A program made the position numbers and the translations under genes. From JARIHD01 sp035758825 (GTDB lineage: Bacteria > Patescibacteriota > Saccharimonadia > Saccharimonadales > UBA4665), in assembly GCA_035758825.1 (NCBI GenBank), contig DASTWA010000002.1, positions 1 to 64,000 on the forward strand: a stretch of 64,000 nt of DNA. The letters run 5' to 3'. The number at the start of each line of letters is the position of its first letter. Within the stretch, counting starts at the first letter, position 1. Below the pieces are notes generated by a model, which saw only the letters and a list, made by a program, of their open reading frames with translations, did not search any database and was not told the origin of the DNA. Shown here one piece after another: positions 18,671 to 26,065 of the stretch.

Positions 18671-19147
18671 ACCCAGACCGGCAACGCCCAAAAAGAATAC
18701 AGCCTGCCAAACATCCATGGTGACGTACTACTGACAGCAAACGCTGCTGGCACAAATACGAGCAACGGCAATGGACCACTAAATAGCTTTACCTATGACC
18801 CATTCGGCAGTGTCCTGCCCGGCAGTGTCCTGCCAGCCAACAGTAGTAATGGCGCCAGCTACGGCTACGTAGGCCAGTACGAAAAACTGAGTGAAGGCAA
18901 CTTGATTGGCGCCCCGATACAAATGGGAGCAAGAGTCTACTTGCCGACACTTGGTAGGTTTGCACAGGTAGATCCGGTAGAGGGGAGAGTGGATAACAAC
19001 TATGTGTATCCTACGGATCCGGTGGGGGAGACAGATCTGACGGGCATGTGCCCCATGTGTATCATCATAGGTGGCGTCGCACTTCGTGCGGGCGTGGCGT
19101 ACGCCAGGAAAAGCTTGTGCAAGAGGCAGCCAAAAAAGCAAAAATGA
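18671..19147 (+). pseudogene. displaced Rhs tip cassette 2
   Basis: The frame opens directly after the previous stop and reads through Rhs core (KEYSLPNIHGDVLLTA, SFTYDPFGSV, GYVGQYEKLSE, GARVYLPTLGRFAQVDPVEG, NNYVYPTDPVGETDLTG). A short tip of about 35 residues rich in Cys and Lys follows. No start codon with a ribosome site is visible, so this is a silent donor cassette. A 15-bp tandem duplication (cggcagtgtcctgcc) occurs near 18810. A 27-bp stretch is identical to the intact gene. Confidence 0.75.
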
Positions 19148-19177
19148 AGCGGCGAAGAGAGTCGCCCGCAAGGCAAC

Positions 19178-19199
19178 AAAAAACCTCCCAGTTGGGAGG
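19178..19199 (-). terminator. intrinsic terminator of the BI-1-like gene
   Basis: On the minus strand the sequence reads CCTCCC-AACT-GGGAGG followed by six T. It ends the transcript of the 19349-20077 gene and lies beyond that gene's 3' inverted repeat. Confidence 0.8.
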
Positions 19200-19222
19200 C
19201 ATTGGTATTCTTGCATATCTTG

Positions 19223-19307
19223 GAGGGGTGGGGTCTGGACGCGATGTCATGTGGTTCGCACAAAGTGCGGGTACAGACAGGCTTCCAGACCCCATGTTCA
19301 GCCCCTC
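19223..19307 (-). repeat. 3' UTR inverted repeat of the BI-1-like gene
   Basis: The 11-bp arms TGGGGTCTGGA (19229-19239) and TCCAGACCCCA (19284-19294) pair perfectly. Outer arms GAGGGG/CCCCTC extend the stem across a 7-nt bulge, and an inner CGCAC-aaa-GTGCG hairpin sits in the loop. The element lies between the stop codon and the terminator. Confidence 0.75.
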
Positions 19308-19348
19308 ATGGGTGGCGGGTCAGGACTGCGGAGAGAACCGCTCGAAGG

Positions 19349-20077
19349 TCAATTGTTGCCGCGCAACTTGGACAGGAGGCCCCAGATGCGGAGCAGGAGG
19401 TTCAGGTTGCTGAGGTAGATGAGCATCGAGCTGTCGACGGCGTTGTCGAGCGTCTTGGGCATGAACTTGGCCCGGTTGAAGTCGAGCACAGTCACGCACG
19501 AGAACAGCAGGATGCCGACACCGGTGATGACGATGTAGAAGGTGTCGCTGTGGATCTGCGCCTGGATGGTCACAAAAGACAGGATCACGAAAACCCAGAG
19601 CAGGACGTTGATCGCCTTGGCGAAACCGCTGCACGACAGGTCGGTGCGGATGCGCAGGCCGATCGTGCCGAGGATCACCGTCAGGGCGGCCAGAATGACC
19701 ACCGCGGGGAGTAGGTCCTGCATACCGATCTCGGAAGCGATCATGCCCGCCAGGACACCGAACGGCGCCGCGATGAGGCCCAGGTAAGCCAGAACCGACG
19801 GCAGCCAGCCGGTGTTGAGGACGATGACACCTCCGCCAAACATGCAGGCGAAGACGCCGACGAGCAGTGCAATCACACCAAGCGTGGATGTTGGGACCCA
19901 ACCATTGGACGCGGACACGACCGCCACACCAGCCATCACCCCGTACGCGACGAGGATGCCGACGATCATGACCGAGTAGTATTCGGCGATCGACAACATG
20001 ATGTCGCGGGAGGTGGGCTGCTGGCGGCGACGATCCTCAAACGTCTTGTCGGCGAAGCTCCCACTGAGATCGCTCAT
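19349..20077 (-). CDS. Bax inhibitor-1 (BI-1/YccA-like) family membrane protein
   Basis: This 242-residue protein has about seven membrane segments. The C-terminal stretch DFNRAKFMPK...LSNLNLLLRIWGLL resembles the final helices of the BI-1/YbhL/YccA family, whose members are linked to membrane stress and Ca2+/proton leak. The start at 20077 is chosen for the GAGG site 6 nt upstream; a longer frame to 20098 lacks one. Codons are strongly G/C-ending, unlike flanking native genes. It is divergent from the zinc-ribbon gene, with its own promoter, leader hairpin, 3' inverted repeat and terminator. The family call is moderate. Confidence 0.7.
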   Translation of the reverse strand: MSDLSGSFADKTFEDRRRQQPTSRDIMLSIAEYYSVMIVGILVAYGVMAGVAVVSASNGWVPTSTLGVIALLVGVFACMFGGGVIVLNTGWLPSVLAYLGLIAAPFGVLAGMIASEIGMQDLLPAVVILAALTVILGTIGLRIRTDLSCSGFAKAINVLLWVFVILSFVTIQAQIHSDTFYIVITGVGILLFSCVTVLDFNRAKFMPKTLDNAVDSSMLIYLSNLNLLLRIWGLLSKLRGNN

Positions 20078-20108
20078 GGCAAACCTCGTTTCTCTCAAGT
20101 GTGCCCAG

Positions 20109-20162
20109 AGTTGGACAGCAGGCAGGACAGTCTTAAGCGGCTGTGCTATCTGCTACCCAACT
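20109..20162 (-). promoter_or_regulatory. 5' leader hairpin of the BI-1-like gene
   Basis: A nested, nearly symmetric stem occurs between the promoter and the ATG: AGTTGG, AGCAG and ACAG on one side pair in register with CTGT, CTGCT and CCAACT on the other, separated by small internal loops. It ends about 30 nt before the start codon, so it may control mRNA stability or translation. Confidence 0.6.
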
Positions 20163-20191
20163 ACGCCATTGTAAAGGAACTGAACTGCGAG

Positions 20192-20220
20192 ATTATATCA
20201 TAAACTTTTATTTTATTCAA
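20192..20220 (-). promoter_or_regulatory. sigma70-type promoter of the BI-1-like gene
   Basis: On the minus strand, TTGAAT (20220-20215), 17 nt, TATAAT (20197-20192). It is back-to-back with the plus-strand promoter at 20224. Confidence 0.75.
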
Positions 20221-20223
20221 TTA

Positions 20224-20252
20224 TTGACGTCTCGTCAGCTGTCGGTTACTAT
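20224..20252 (+). promoter_or_regulatory. sigma70-type promoter of the zinc-ribbon gene
   Basis: TTGACG (20224-20229), 17 nt, TACTAT (20247-20252). The short leader that follows contains GACTG-ctttac-CAGTC and the palindrome GCGCATATGCGC before the ribosome site GGAAGG. Confidence 0.7.
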
Positions 20253-20309
20253 CGAGACTGCTTTACCAGTCAGGCGCATATGCGCACAATCAGTACGGAA
20301 GGCAAACCG

Positions 20310-20654
20310 ATGTATCCTACCCAGGACAGCCCCAAGACCTGCCCCAACACGCAGTGTCCGTCCTACGGTCAACCTGTGCAGAAGTACCGCGACCCGTCCG
20401 GCGTTGAGCTGGACCGCTGCGGCACCTGCCGGACTGACATCCTGGACGCCGGGGAGCTGCAAGCGATCATTAAGTTCGCGGTCGACAGCGTCCGGGCCCA
20501 TTCCGGCGGCGGCCATGTCCAGCCCTACCAGCGTCCGGTAGCCCACCACGGTTTCGGACACGGCAGCAGCAGCGATCACCACGGACACCGCGGCTACAGG
20601 CATCACAGCAGCAGCGACCGCGGCGGCCTGTTCGGGGGGTTCGACATTTTCTGA
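20310..20654 (+). CDS. TFIIB-type zinc-ribbon protein with Gly/His/Ser-rich tail
   Basis: This 114-residue protein has an N-terminal zf-TFIIB ribbon: CPNTQC, then the VELDRCGTC knuckle and ILDAGEL, matching the C-x-x-C...C-x-x-C...GEL pattern of that family. The C-terminal half is rich in Gly, His and Ser (about residues 75-110) and could bind metal. Start 20310 is preferred over the in-frame ATG at 20280 because GGAAGG lies 8 nt before it. Codon style is G/C-ending like its divergent partner. Its function is unknown; zinc-ribbon partners are common in Ter-type operons. Confidence 0.7.
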   Translation: MYPTQDSPKTCPNTQCPSYGQPVQKYRDPSGVELDRCGTCRTDILDAGELQAIIKFAVDSVRAHSGGGHVQPYQRPVAHHGFGHGSSSDHHGHRGYRHHSSSDRGGLFGGFDIF

Positions 20655-20742
20655 TAGGCTTCATCGGGGGTAGCACCAGGCTTCGTTTGAGGCGTCCGGC
20701 CCACAAGGCTGTCTGACGGCCACTCCGAAAACCTGGGCTGCC

Positions 20743-20797
20743 GTGGGGCGGTGTCGGTTTCTGCTACCGCAGAGAACAACCAACGACACCGCCCCAC
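20743..20797 (+). repeat. 3' UTR inverted repeat of the zinc-ribbon gene
   Basis: Perfect 14-bp arms GTGGGGCGGTGTCG (20743-20756) and CGACACCGCCCCAC (20784-20797) enclose a nested TCTGC-tacc-GCAGA hairpin. No T-tract follows; the next native gene starts 24 nt later. Confidence 0.8.
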
Positions 20798-20820
20798 ACT
20801 CCCATCCCCAAGATTTGTAT

Positions 20821-21513
20821 ATGTCTTCACTAGAAATTATTTCGACACTAGCAGGCGATGAGCTACTGGCCAGCAACAACCCTCAAGTGCTGGCCGTTAT
20901 TGATGCCTTCGAACACGCCAGCCACAAACCGGAGTCGGCCGTCATAGAGACCGTTTATAATCTGGGCGGTTTCTACACCGCGGCCGGACGGTTTTCGCAT
21001 GTCATGCGCCTGGGCGAGTATGCCTTTAAGGTGAGTTCACCCAGCTCCACGGCCAGCGAAGAGTACCCCGACGACGAACCCTACACCGAAAACACAGCCC
21101 ACCAAGTCAGCTTTTTGGACTCGCTGTATTCGCACCTTTCTGCCATTCCGGAGTCTGGCATTACGACGCCGCGGCAATACTTTGCCATGCGCTCGGCAAG
21201 GCACAGCGGGTGTTTGGCCGTACAGCAGTTTATGGACGGGTGGGTAATACTGGGGAATTGGACCGATCGCGCGTACCGGTTTATTGGCGACGAGGAGGCC
21301 GAAGCAGAGGCCGTAAGCCTCAGTACGGTTATCAAACAACGTGTCGGCCGGGCAATCGGCGGCACAGACTTAGCAAAAGGCCTTAACGACCTCCGGCTGG
21401 ACGAGCCTACTGTCCATGCCCGCAACTTTTTGGTGCCTCGCTACCATCCCTACGAGCCGCAAACCGTGCCGCTGTGCATCATTGACCAGCCCAAAAGCTT
21501 TGTCCTAGGATGA
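20821..21513 (+). CDS. hypothetical protein, native codon style
   Basis: This 230-residue soluble protein has no recognised domain. The start at ATG 20821 is preferred: the longer upstream frame would run through the 3' inverted repeat of the preceding gene. Codon use is mixed, as in the rest of the genome, so it interrupts the G/C-ending island genes. It converges with the 21505 gene and the two coding regions overlap by 9 bp. Confidence 0.65.
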   Translation: MSSLEIISTLAGDELLASNNPQVLAVIDAFEHASHKPESAVIETVYNLGGFYTAAGRFSHVMRLGEYAFKVSSPSSTASEEYPDDEPYTENTAHQVSFLDSLYSHLSAIPESGITTPRQYFAMRSARHSGCLAVQQFMDGWVILGNWTDRAYRFIGDEEAEAEAVSLSTVIKQRVGRAIGGTDLAKGLNDLRLDEPTVHARNFLVPRYHPYEPQTVPLCIIDQPKSFVLG

Positions 21514-22086
21514 AATAGCAACAGTAAATAAACGCCGATCGCAAATTTCTGCCTTTTCGTCGCCGGTAGCGCCACCACCATAGCGCCGATCGTCACAGCG
21601 GGCGCGCCACAAAACCGCAGTGCCTACTAGCACATTCTGCGTATTTCCTTCTTGCGGCAACCACCCCTCGGGACCGAGCAGCAATAATTTAGTTCCGTCC
21701 AATACGGCCGGCGCATCGAATTCACAGCCCACAATCGGCATACTTGGGTTCAACTCGGCCACACGGAACGGACCAGTCGTAACACATGGCTGGCATTTGC
21801 CTCGGCCGGCAAGGGCCTTAGCAATATCCGTAGTAAATGGGTTGCCAAAGAACAGACTTAAATAGAGTGGCTTAGCGCTTGATTCTTCGCCGTTGGATAT
21901 TGTGGCCAGATAATAAACGCGCTTTTTGGTCTGTGGGTCGGCATATCCCACGTAAACAGTCGAAATGCTTGGTTTTGTGTGCTTCGCACCGATGGGAGCA
22001 ATCGCTTTAATCTCCTCGGGCTTAAGAATAATCTTCTTGTCGGCAAGGATATTACTCATTCGCACAGCAATAGGGTCATTGGCCAT
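21505..22086 (-). CDS. hypothetical protein
   Basis: This 193-residue protein has a predicted soluble alpha/beta composition, with several Cys in the middle (GKCQPC) and near the C-terminus (RARCDDRR, EICDRR), which could bind a metal. I do not recognise a family. GGAGAA precedes the ATG. Its 3' end overlaps the convergent 20821 gene by 9 bp. Codon style is native. Confidence 0.6.
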   Translation of the reverse strand: MANDPIAVRMSNILADKKIILKPEEIKAIAPIGAKHTKPSISTVYVGYADPQTKKRVYYLATISNGEESSAKPLYLSLFFGNPFTTDIAKALAGRGKCQPCVTTGPFRVAELNPSMPIVGCEFDAPAVLDGTKLLLLGPEGWLPQEGNTQNVLVGTAVLWRARCDDRRYGGGATGDEKAEICDRRLFTVAISS

Positions 22087-22178
22087 GGGTTCTCCTTTTA
22101 TTGTTAACTAAATGTAACTATAAAGAAGGTAGGCCACGGCGTCAGTGAGCTGCGTCAGCGTTCAAAAAGCGAAAGCCG

Positions 22179-22955
22179 CTACTTAATAAAGTAGGTTACA
22201 GTAACGCTGTACGAAAGTTCGTTTTCGCCAGGCTGGAGGGCAAAACTCGAGCTGACATCTTCGGCAGTTGGCATGCTGCGCGACATCGGGTAGGCTTTGC
22301 CAAAGCCGTTACTATCTTGGACACTCTTAACTTTACCGAGTGAGAAGCCAAGGTTTTCGGCCATTTGCTCGCCTTTTTTGCGGGCATCCTTGGTTGCTTC
22401 GTCGCGAGCCTTGGCGTCCAGCTCTTTTTCTTTTCTGTCGCTAAAAGCGGTTTGCGGCGATACTGATCCGTCCGGGGTAGTTGCCACCAAGTAGTCCTGG
22501 ACTTTTTGAGCCAGCTCCAGATTACCGACGGTTACGGTCAGCTGTAAATTGTAGCTGGCTTCTTTATTGCCGTCGTCGTAGTACATGGGCATGCCGTAAC
22601 CATTTGAATTGGTCTTGATCTTGCTGTCAGCGACTCCAAGGCCTTTTAGCCGGGCGACGACTTCGTCGCTCTTTTTGGTGAGTTCGTCCAGGGCAGCAGC
22701 TTTATCGGCGTTCGAAAACTGATAACTCGGATAAAAGACATACTCGTCCGGGGTGGCAGTAATAGTGGATTGGCCGGTGACTTCGACTGTCCGGCCGCTA
22801 GCGCCGCCCGATGACCACGGTTTCCAGATGAGTATCATGGCAACGATAATTACAAGCAGGGCAGCACTAACGATCCGAAGATCGAACGTCAGCTGTAGCT
22901 TGCGGGATAAGCTAATGTTGTCTGGCATAATTTGCACCTTAACTTTAACAAGCAT
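22179..22955 (-). CDS. SIMPL-domain (DUF541) membrane-anchored protein
   Basis: This protein of up to 258 residues has one N-terminal membrane helix (about 28-45) followed by an exposed SIMPL/DUF541 domain: TVEVTGQSTITATPDEY at its start, a central KKSDEVVARLKGLGVADSKIKT-type segment and a C-terminal YSVTVTYFIK strand. SIMPL proteins form periplasmic or surface oligomers and have been linked to oxidative stress, without a clear activity. An internal ATG (22928) is an alternative start. Codon style is native. Confidence 0.8.
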   Translation of the reverse strand: MLVKVKVQIMPDNISLSRKLQLTFDLRIVSAALLVIIVAMILIWKPWSSGGASGRTVEVTGQSTITATPDEYVFYPSYQFSNADKAAALDELTKKSDEVVARLKGLGVADSKIKTNSNGYGMPMYYDDGNKEASYNLQLTVTVGNLELAQKVQDYLVATTPDGSVSPQTAFSDRKEKELDAKARDEATKDARKKGEQMAENLGFSLGKVKSVQDSNGFGKAYPMSRSMPTAEDVSSSFALQPGENELSYSVTVTYFIK

Positions 22956-23011
22956 AAGTGTACAGCAAATCCATTAGACATTACAGCCATCAGTCAAGGG
23001 GCCGCATATAC

Positions 23012-23040
23012 TTGCATTATTTACATAATTATGATACAAT
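23012..23040 (+). promoter_or_regulatory. sigma70-type promoter of the 23248 gene
   Basis: TTGCAT (23012-23017), 17 nt, TACAAT (23035-23040). Transcription would start near 23047, leaving a 5' leader of about 200 nt. Confidence 0.75.
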
Positions 23041-23046
23041 AGCCGA

Positions 23047-23247
23047 GTTCGTCACTTTCCAGTGGCGAATGCACTTTCGTGGTGACCCCTATAGGTGAGA
23101 TGCCAGCAGTAAACGTGTTTTACTGCCGCCGCCTCACCTCTACGGAGGAATCCACGGCCAATTTGGTTCGAGGATAGTACCCTTGTGTACGTCTGCGGCA
23201 ACCGTCGCATACACAAGGTACTTGAGGACAACTGAAAGGATCCCATC
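23047..23247 (+). ncRNA. long structured 5' leader, candidate regulatory RNA
   Basis: Three consecutive hairpins fill the leader. The first pairs GTCAC with GTGAC (23051-23086). The second pairs AGGTGAG with CTCACCT, with an inner GCAGTAAA/TTTACTGC stem (23093-23139). The third pairs GTAC(C)CTTGTGTA with TACACAAGGTAC, with inner TGCG/CGCA (23177-23221). The ribosome site GAAAGGA follows the last hairpin. No known riboswitch consensus was recognised. Confidence 0.55.
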
Positions 23248-23751
23248 ATGGGTCTTCTCGCTTTGATTCTGGGCCTGCTGCTCATCGGCACTGCCGCCGC
23301 TCTTGGCGTCGTCGTCTACCGCAACAAGACCAGGCAGCCCGAGCCCGTCGGCACTTGGCCGGTCAAGCAGGTCCAGCAGGACAACAGCGTCCTGTACGCC
23401 GGTGTGCTTCACGCCGTAACAGGCCTGCCGGGTGTCATCCGCAACCTGCTCCAGGCGAACCCCGCCGACCTCGTGACCGGCGGAACCGTCGTCGATGACC
23501 ACACCATGGTCTTCCAGGTTGACGGGAACATCATCCTCACGATCCGGCCGTTCGACCGCAGGATGACGCTGACCGCGCCCCAGTTGACCGACAACTACTG
23601 CAGCATCTCGTACGCCGGCGGCTTCAAGCCCGAGGACATCGAGAGGCTCGTCGGCTTCCACCAGCTCGCGTCGCGCGGATCCGTCAACCAGACGCCTGCC
23701 CACTGGACGTCCATCCTGGCCGGAAGCCTCACTGGCGACCGCACCAACTGA
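23248..23751 (+). CDS. single-pass membrane protein of the stress island, unknown family
   Basis: This 167-residue protein has an N-terminal membrane helix (about residues 2-25), a short basic stop-transfer region and a soluble domain of about 130 residues, probably alpha/beta with a beta-rich middle (VVDDHTMVFQVDGNIILTI). I do not recognise the family. Codons are almost all G/C-ending. It has a canonical promoter, a 200-nt structured leader and a long 3' inverted repeat before a terminator shared with the convergent 24186 gene. Confidence 0.7.
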   Translation: MGLLALILGLLLIGTAAALGVVVYRNKTRQPEPVGTWPVKQVQQDNSVLYAGVLHAVTGLPGVIRNLLQANPADLVTGGTVVDDHTMVFQVDGNIILTIRPFDRRMTLTAPQLTDNYCSISYAGGFKPEDIERLVGFHQLASRGSVNQTPAHWTSILAGSLTGDRTN

Positions 23752-23858
23752 CCTCATCCACGAACCAAACCGCACACAACTCGAACCTGCAAGAAATCCA
23801 ACCACCAGACGTACACCACCACTAGTACGCTAACATCCGCAAACCAAGGCTTACTACA

Positions 23859-23959
23859 GGTTCGAACGTGCAAACGGGAGGGGCGTGCTGCGTGCATGGT
23901 TTTGACGATATCGTCATACTACAAACCAGCACCATCAGCACCCCCCCTCCCGTCGAACC
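23859..23959 (+). repeat. 3' UTR inverted repeat of the 23248 gene
   Basis: Outer arms GGTTCGA/TCGAACC and CGGGAGGGG/CCCCTCCCG, then partly paired GTGCTG...CAGCAC and GGTTT/AAACC, form a roughly 100-nt imperfect hairpin. The apex is a 14-bp palindrome TGACGATATCGTCA (23903-23916). Confidence 0.7.
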
Positions 23960-23990
23960 CAGCCATGTAGTTTTGATACATTCGATATAT

Positions 23991-24022
23991 AAAAGACACC
24001 CGCCTAAAGCGAGTGTCTTTTT
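23991..24022. terminator. bidirectional intrinsic terminator
   Basis: AAAAGACACCCGC...GCGAGTGTCTTTTTT forms a stem with a T-run on the plus strand and TTTTATAT on the minus strand. It can end both the 23248 (plus) and 24186 (minus) transcripts. Confidence 0.85.
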
Positions 24023-24042
24023 TGTTGCCAAGTAGTGGATCG

Positions 24043-24126
24043 GGGAGGGTGCTGGTGGGTTGGTCTAAGGTTTGGTATTATCGCGATCGCGACGTCCTTA
24101 AACTGTTACCAGCACAGCACCCTCCC
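24043..24126 (-). repeat. 3' UTR inverted repeat of the 24186 gene
   Basis: Perfect 12-bp arms GGGAGGGTGCTG (24043-24054) and CAGCACCCTCCC (24115-24126) flank a partly paired middle and a 12-bp palindrome TCGCGATCGCGA (24081-24092). The arms closely resemble those of the repeat at 23859-23959 on the other side of the shared terminator. Confidence 0.75.
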
Positions 24127-24185
24127 GGGGATGTTTCAGCTGTTATGCCGAGCTGCGGTATGCCTTACCATAAAACACTACCTCC

Positions 24186-24464
24186 CTAGTGCGAAACGGA
24201 TGACTCGGACGTGGGGCGAATGTCCACCGTGATGATAGGGCCGTCAGTTGCCTCAAGCAAAGCGTTGTAACGCTGAGCGAGTTGGACAAGCTGCTTGTAG
24301 ACGGAGGTGTAGGCCTCGCGCTGGGTCTTCATCACCAGGGCAGTTGCACTGTCAGTCCCCACCGGCGGTGCTGGAAAGAGCGTCTCCGGGTCGTACAGGC
24401 CACGCAGGATTACCGGCTGGTGTACGAGCGGGCTGACGACGGGGAACTGAGGGTCTTGCTGCAA
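24186..24464 (-). CDS. small soluble protein of the stress island, TTG start
   Basis: This 92-residue protein has no membrane segment. The middle (about residues 45-70) is predicted helical, with Pro-rich N-terminal and Ser/Thr-rich C-terminal parts. The TTG at 24464 is chosen because GAGGAG lies 6 nt upstream and the codon style becomes G/C-ending exactly there; longer frames run through the promoter. The ribosome site can pair with CCTC in the leader. No family was recognised. It converges with the 23248 gene. Confidence 0.6.
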   Translation of the reverse strand: MQQDPQFPVVSPLVHQPVILRGLYDPETLFPAPPVGTDSATALVMKTQREAYTSVYKQLVQLAQRYNALLEATDGPIITVDIRPTSESSVSH

Positions 24465-24523
24465 GGATCGCTCCTCTGTGAGAGGGTGTAATTTGGATGT
24501 TGTCCGTATAGACAAACATAAAT

Positions 24524-24552
24524 ATTTTACCATGATATTGCAAAGATTGCAA
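24524..24552 (-). promoter_or_regulatory. sigma70-type promoter of the 24186 gene
   Basis: On the minus strand, TTGCAA (24552-24547), 17 nt, TAAAAT (24529-24524). The ~55-nt leader contains a TTGTC/GACAA hairpin and a CCTC-tcaca-GAGG hairpin that covers the ribosome site. Confidence 0.65.
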
Positions 24553-24655
24553 TATTTGCAGATACAAAAGAATAAATCAACGCAAGCGTCAATGACTGTA
24601 AAAAATCTTACAAAATGATATATTGTAACCATAAGCATAAATTCCTGGAGGAACC

Positions 24656-24964
24656 ATGAGTAAATCTAAATTCGAATTCCGCGGTAAAGCCGGCGGCTAC
24701 TTTGTTGTTTTTCTGGTAACCGCAATTACGGCTTACATCCCCATCTTCGGCTGGCCCGTCTCTATGAACTACGCTATCTCATGGATTGCCGACAACAGCC
24801 TCATCGAAGGCCGCAAAATCCGCTACACCGCAAAATACGGCGAAACGCTAAAATTCCTGCTTATCAATTTGTTGCTGCTCATCGTCACACTTGGCATCTA
24901 CACCTTCTGGTTTGTGCCCAAGCAGTACCGCTTTATTGCCAACCGTATTCAGTTTGTTGACTAA
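24656..24964 (+). CDS. DUF898/YjgN-like small membrane protein
   Basis: This 102-residue protein has two membrane helices (about 15-38 and 66-90) around a loop reading EGRKIRYTAKYGETLKF, which resembles the repeat unit of the DUF898 (YjgN) family. It is half the length of a full family member and may act as a dimer. A TGGAGGA ribosome site precedes the ATG. Codon style is native. Its function is unknown. Confidence 0.65.
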   Translation: MSKSKFEFRGKAGGYFVVFLVTAITAYIPIFGWPVSMNYAISWIADNSLIEGRKIRYTAKYGETLKFLLINLLLLIVTLGIYTFWFVPKQYRFIANRIQFVD

Positions 24965-25008
24965 ACAAACATTTTGTTTTTTTGCATAAAATATTCTATT
25001 GTGAAAAC

Positions 25009-25833
25009 ATGACGCCAGAAAGCTCAATTTTTTCGCAATACGACACACCGCTGCATCCAAGAGGCCATATTACTCCGGAACATCAGTCACAGCCGAGAGG
25101 CAGACGCGTAGGAATCCTGGGAGGCGCGCTGGTTGTGCTGGCAGGCATAACGGCATATGCGTCCTTGGCTATGGGTGGCGAAGACACCCCCGAACACACA
25201 TCTGGCGGCGGGTCCGGCAGCCGGCCAAGCGCAACGGCTTCGCCTCATCAGGTACAAGCCGAAAACCTTCAGCCGCGCCCCACACCCGAATTGCCGGACA
25301 TCGAGGCATCTGCCACGCCGCAAGACATCCATTATGCCGTCCGGCGGGCAATTGCTGAGCGCTATGACCGCTGCGACGTGTCCGGCTTTACCAATGCCGG
25401 GGTCGTCAAGACAAAACGGGGGCCACGAGTCCGCCTGGACATGAGCATTACCTACGAACAGGATCCCGCCAGTGTTAGGGAGCGCAAACACGGCGAGAGC
25501 CGCACCTTGCACTGGGACAACCCGACCGTTGTCGCCGTACCCTTGCGCCAGAATGGCAAGCTGGACACCGACGAAGCGCTAAGCTTCCCATCTTCAACGG
25601 ACCGGCTCAAACAAAATTCATCGGTGTATCTGCCGGTTAAGGCCAAAAAAGGCACCGACTATGCCATCGGCATCCTGACCAATGCCGTATCACCATATGA
25701 CGACGGCCACATGGAAACTGTAACCATGACCTATTGCAATACCATAGAAAACCAAGGCGGCAACGACTGGCGGCAATCCGCGTATGACGAAACCGTCCCC
25801 GAAATAACCTCTATTGACGTATATCGTCCATAA
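25009..25833 (+). CDS. anchored extracellular protein of unknown function
   Basis: This 274-residue protein has a cytoplasmic N-terminus, one membrane helix (about 36-57) and a Gly/Ser/Pro/Thr linker to about residue 100. A globular exposed domain follows with two conserved-looking Cys (RCDV, TYCN). The start at ATG 25009 is used because the upstream frame begins inside an A/T-rich promoter-like region. No domain was recognised. It ends at a terminator shared with the convergent 26066 gene. Confidence 0.6.
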   Translation: MTPESSIFSQYDTPLHPRGHITPEHQSQPRGRRVGILGGALVVLAGITAYASLAMGGEDTPEHTSGGGSGSRPSATASPHQVQAENLQPRPTPELPDIEASATPQDIHYAVRRAIAERYDRCDVSGFTNAGVVKTKRGPRVRLDMSITYEQDPASVRERKHGESRTLHWDNPTVVAVPLRQNGKLDTDEALSFPSSTDRLKQNSSVYLPVKAKKGTDYAIGILTNAVSPYDDGHMETVTMTYCNTIENQGGNDWRQSAYDETVPEITSIDVYRP

Positions 25834-25844
25834 AATATGTCTTA

Positions 25845-25882
25845 GCAATAAAAAGAAACGCAGGCCGTACATGGGCCTGCGT
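25845..25882. terminator. intrinsic terminator between convergent genes
   Basis: ACGCAGGCC (25858-25866) pairs with GGCCTGCGT (25874-25882). On the minus strand it is followed by TTTCTTTTTATTG, ending the 26066 transcript; the plus-strand tail is weaker. Confidence 0.75.
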
Positions 25883-25904
25883 GTTGATAATTCTTGGGTG
25901 TGTG

Positions 25905-25975
25905 CGGGGTGGTGTTCAGGGATTCAGTAATTGCTGGCGGGATGCCGGCGAATCATGAATTTGAACACCACCCCG
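25905..25975 (-). repeat. 3' UTR inverted repeat of the 26066 gene
   Basis: Perfect 14-bp arms CGGGGTGGTGTTCA and TGAACACCACCCCG (25905-25918, 25962-25975) continue inward with ATTCA/TGAAT, ATT/AAT and CTGGC/GCCGG pairing, giving a 71-nt extended hairpin between the stop codon and the terminator. Confidence 0.8.
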
Positions 25976-26065
25976 GTGAAGGTTCACGCTCTGAGAGCGA
26001 TCACTTCACACACCATCGTGCGGTCCGCAGCCGGATGGCAGCGGGGGAGGAGCGGAGGAACGGGG

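Noticed and set aside
18902..19147. An 81-codon frame at the end of Rhs cassette 2 as a separate gene
   Set aside because: It is in frame with Rhs core sequence from 18671 and lacks its own start signal, so it is part of the displaced cassette.
23859..24126. The two related long hairpins considered as a CRISPR array or insertion-sequence ends
   Set aside because: There are only two units, in inverted rather than direct order, with no spacers and no transposase; the 3' UTR position explains them better.
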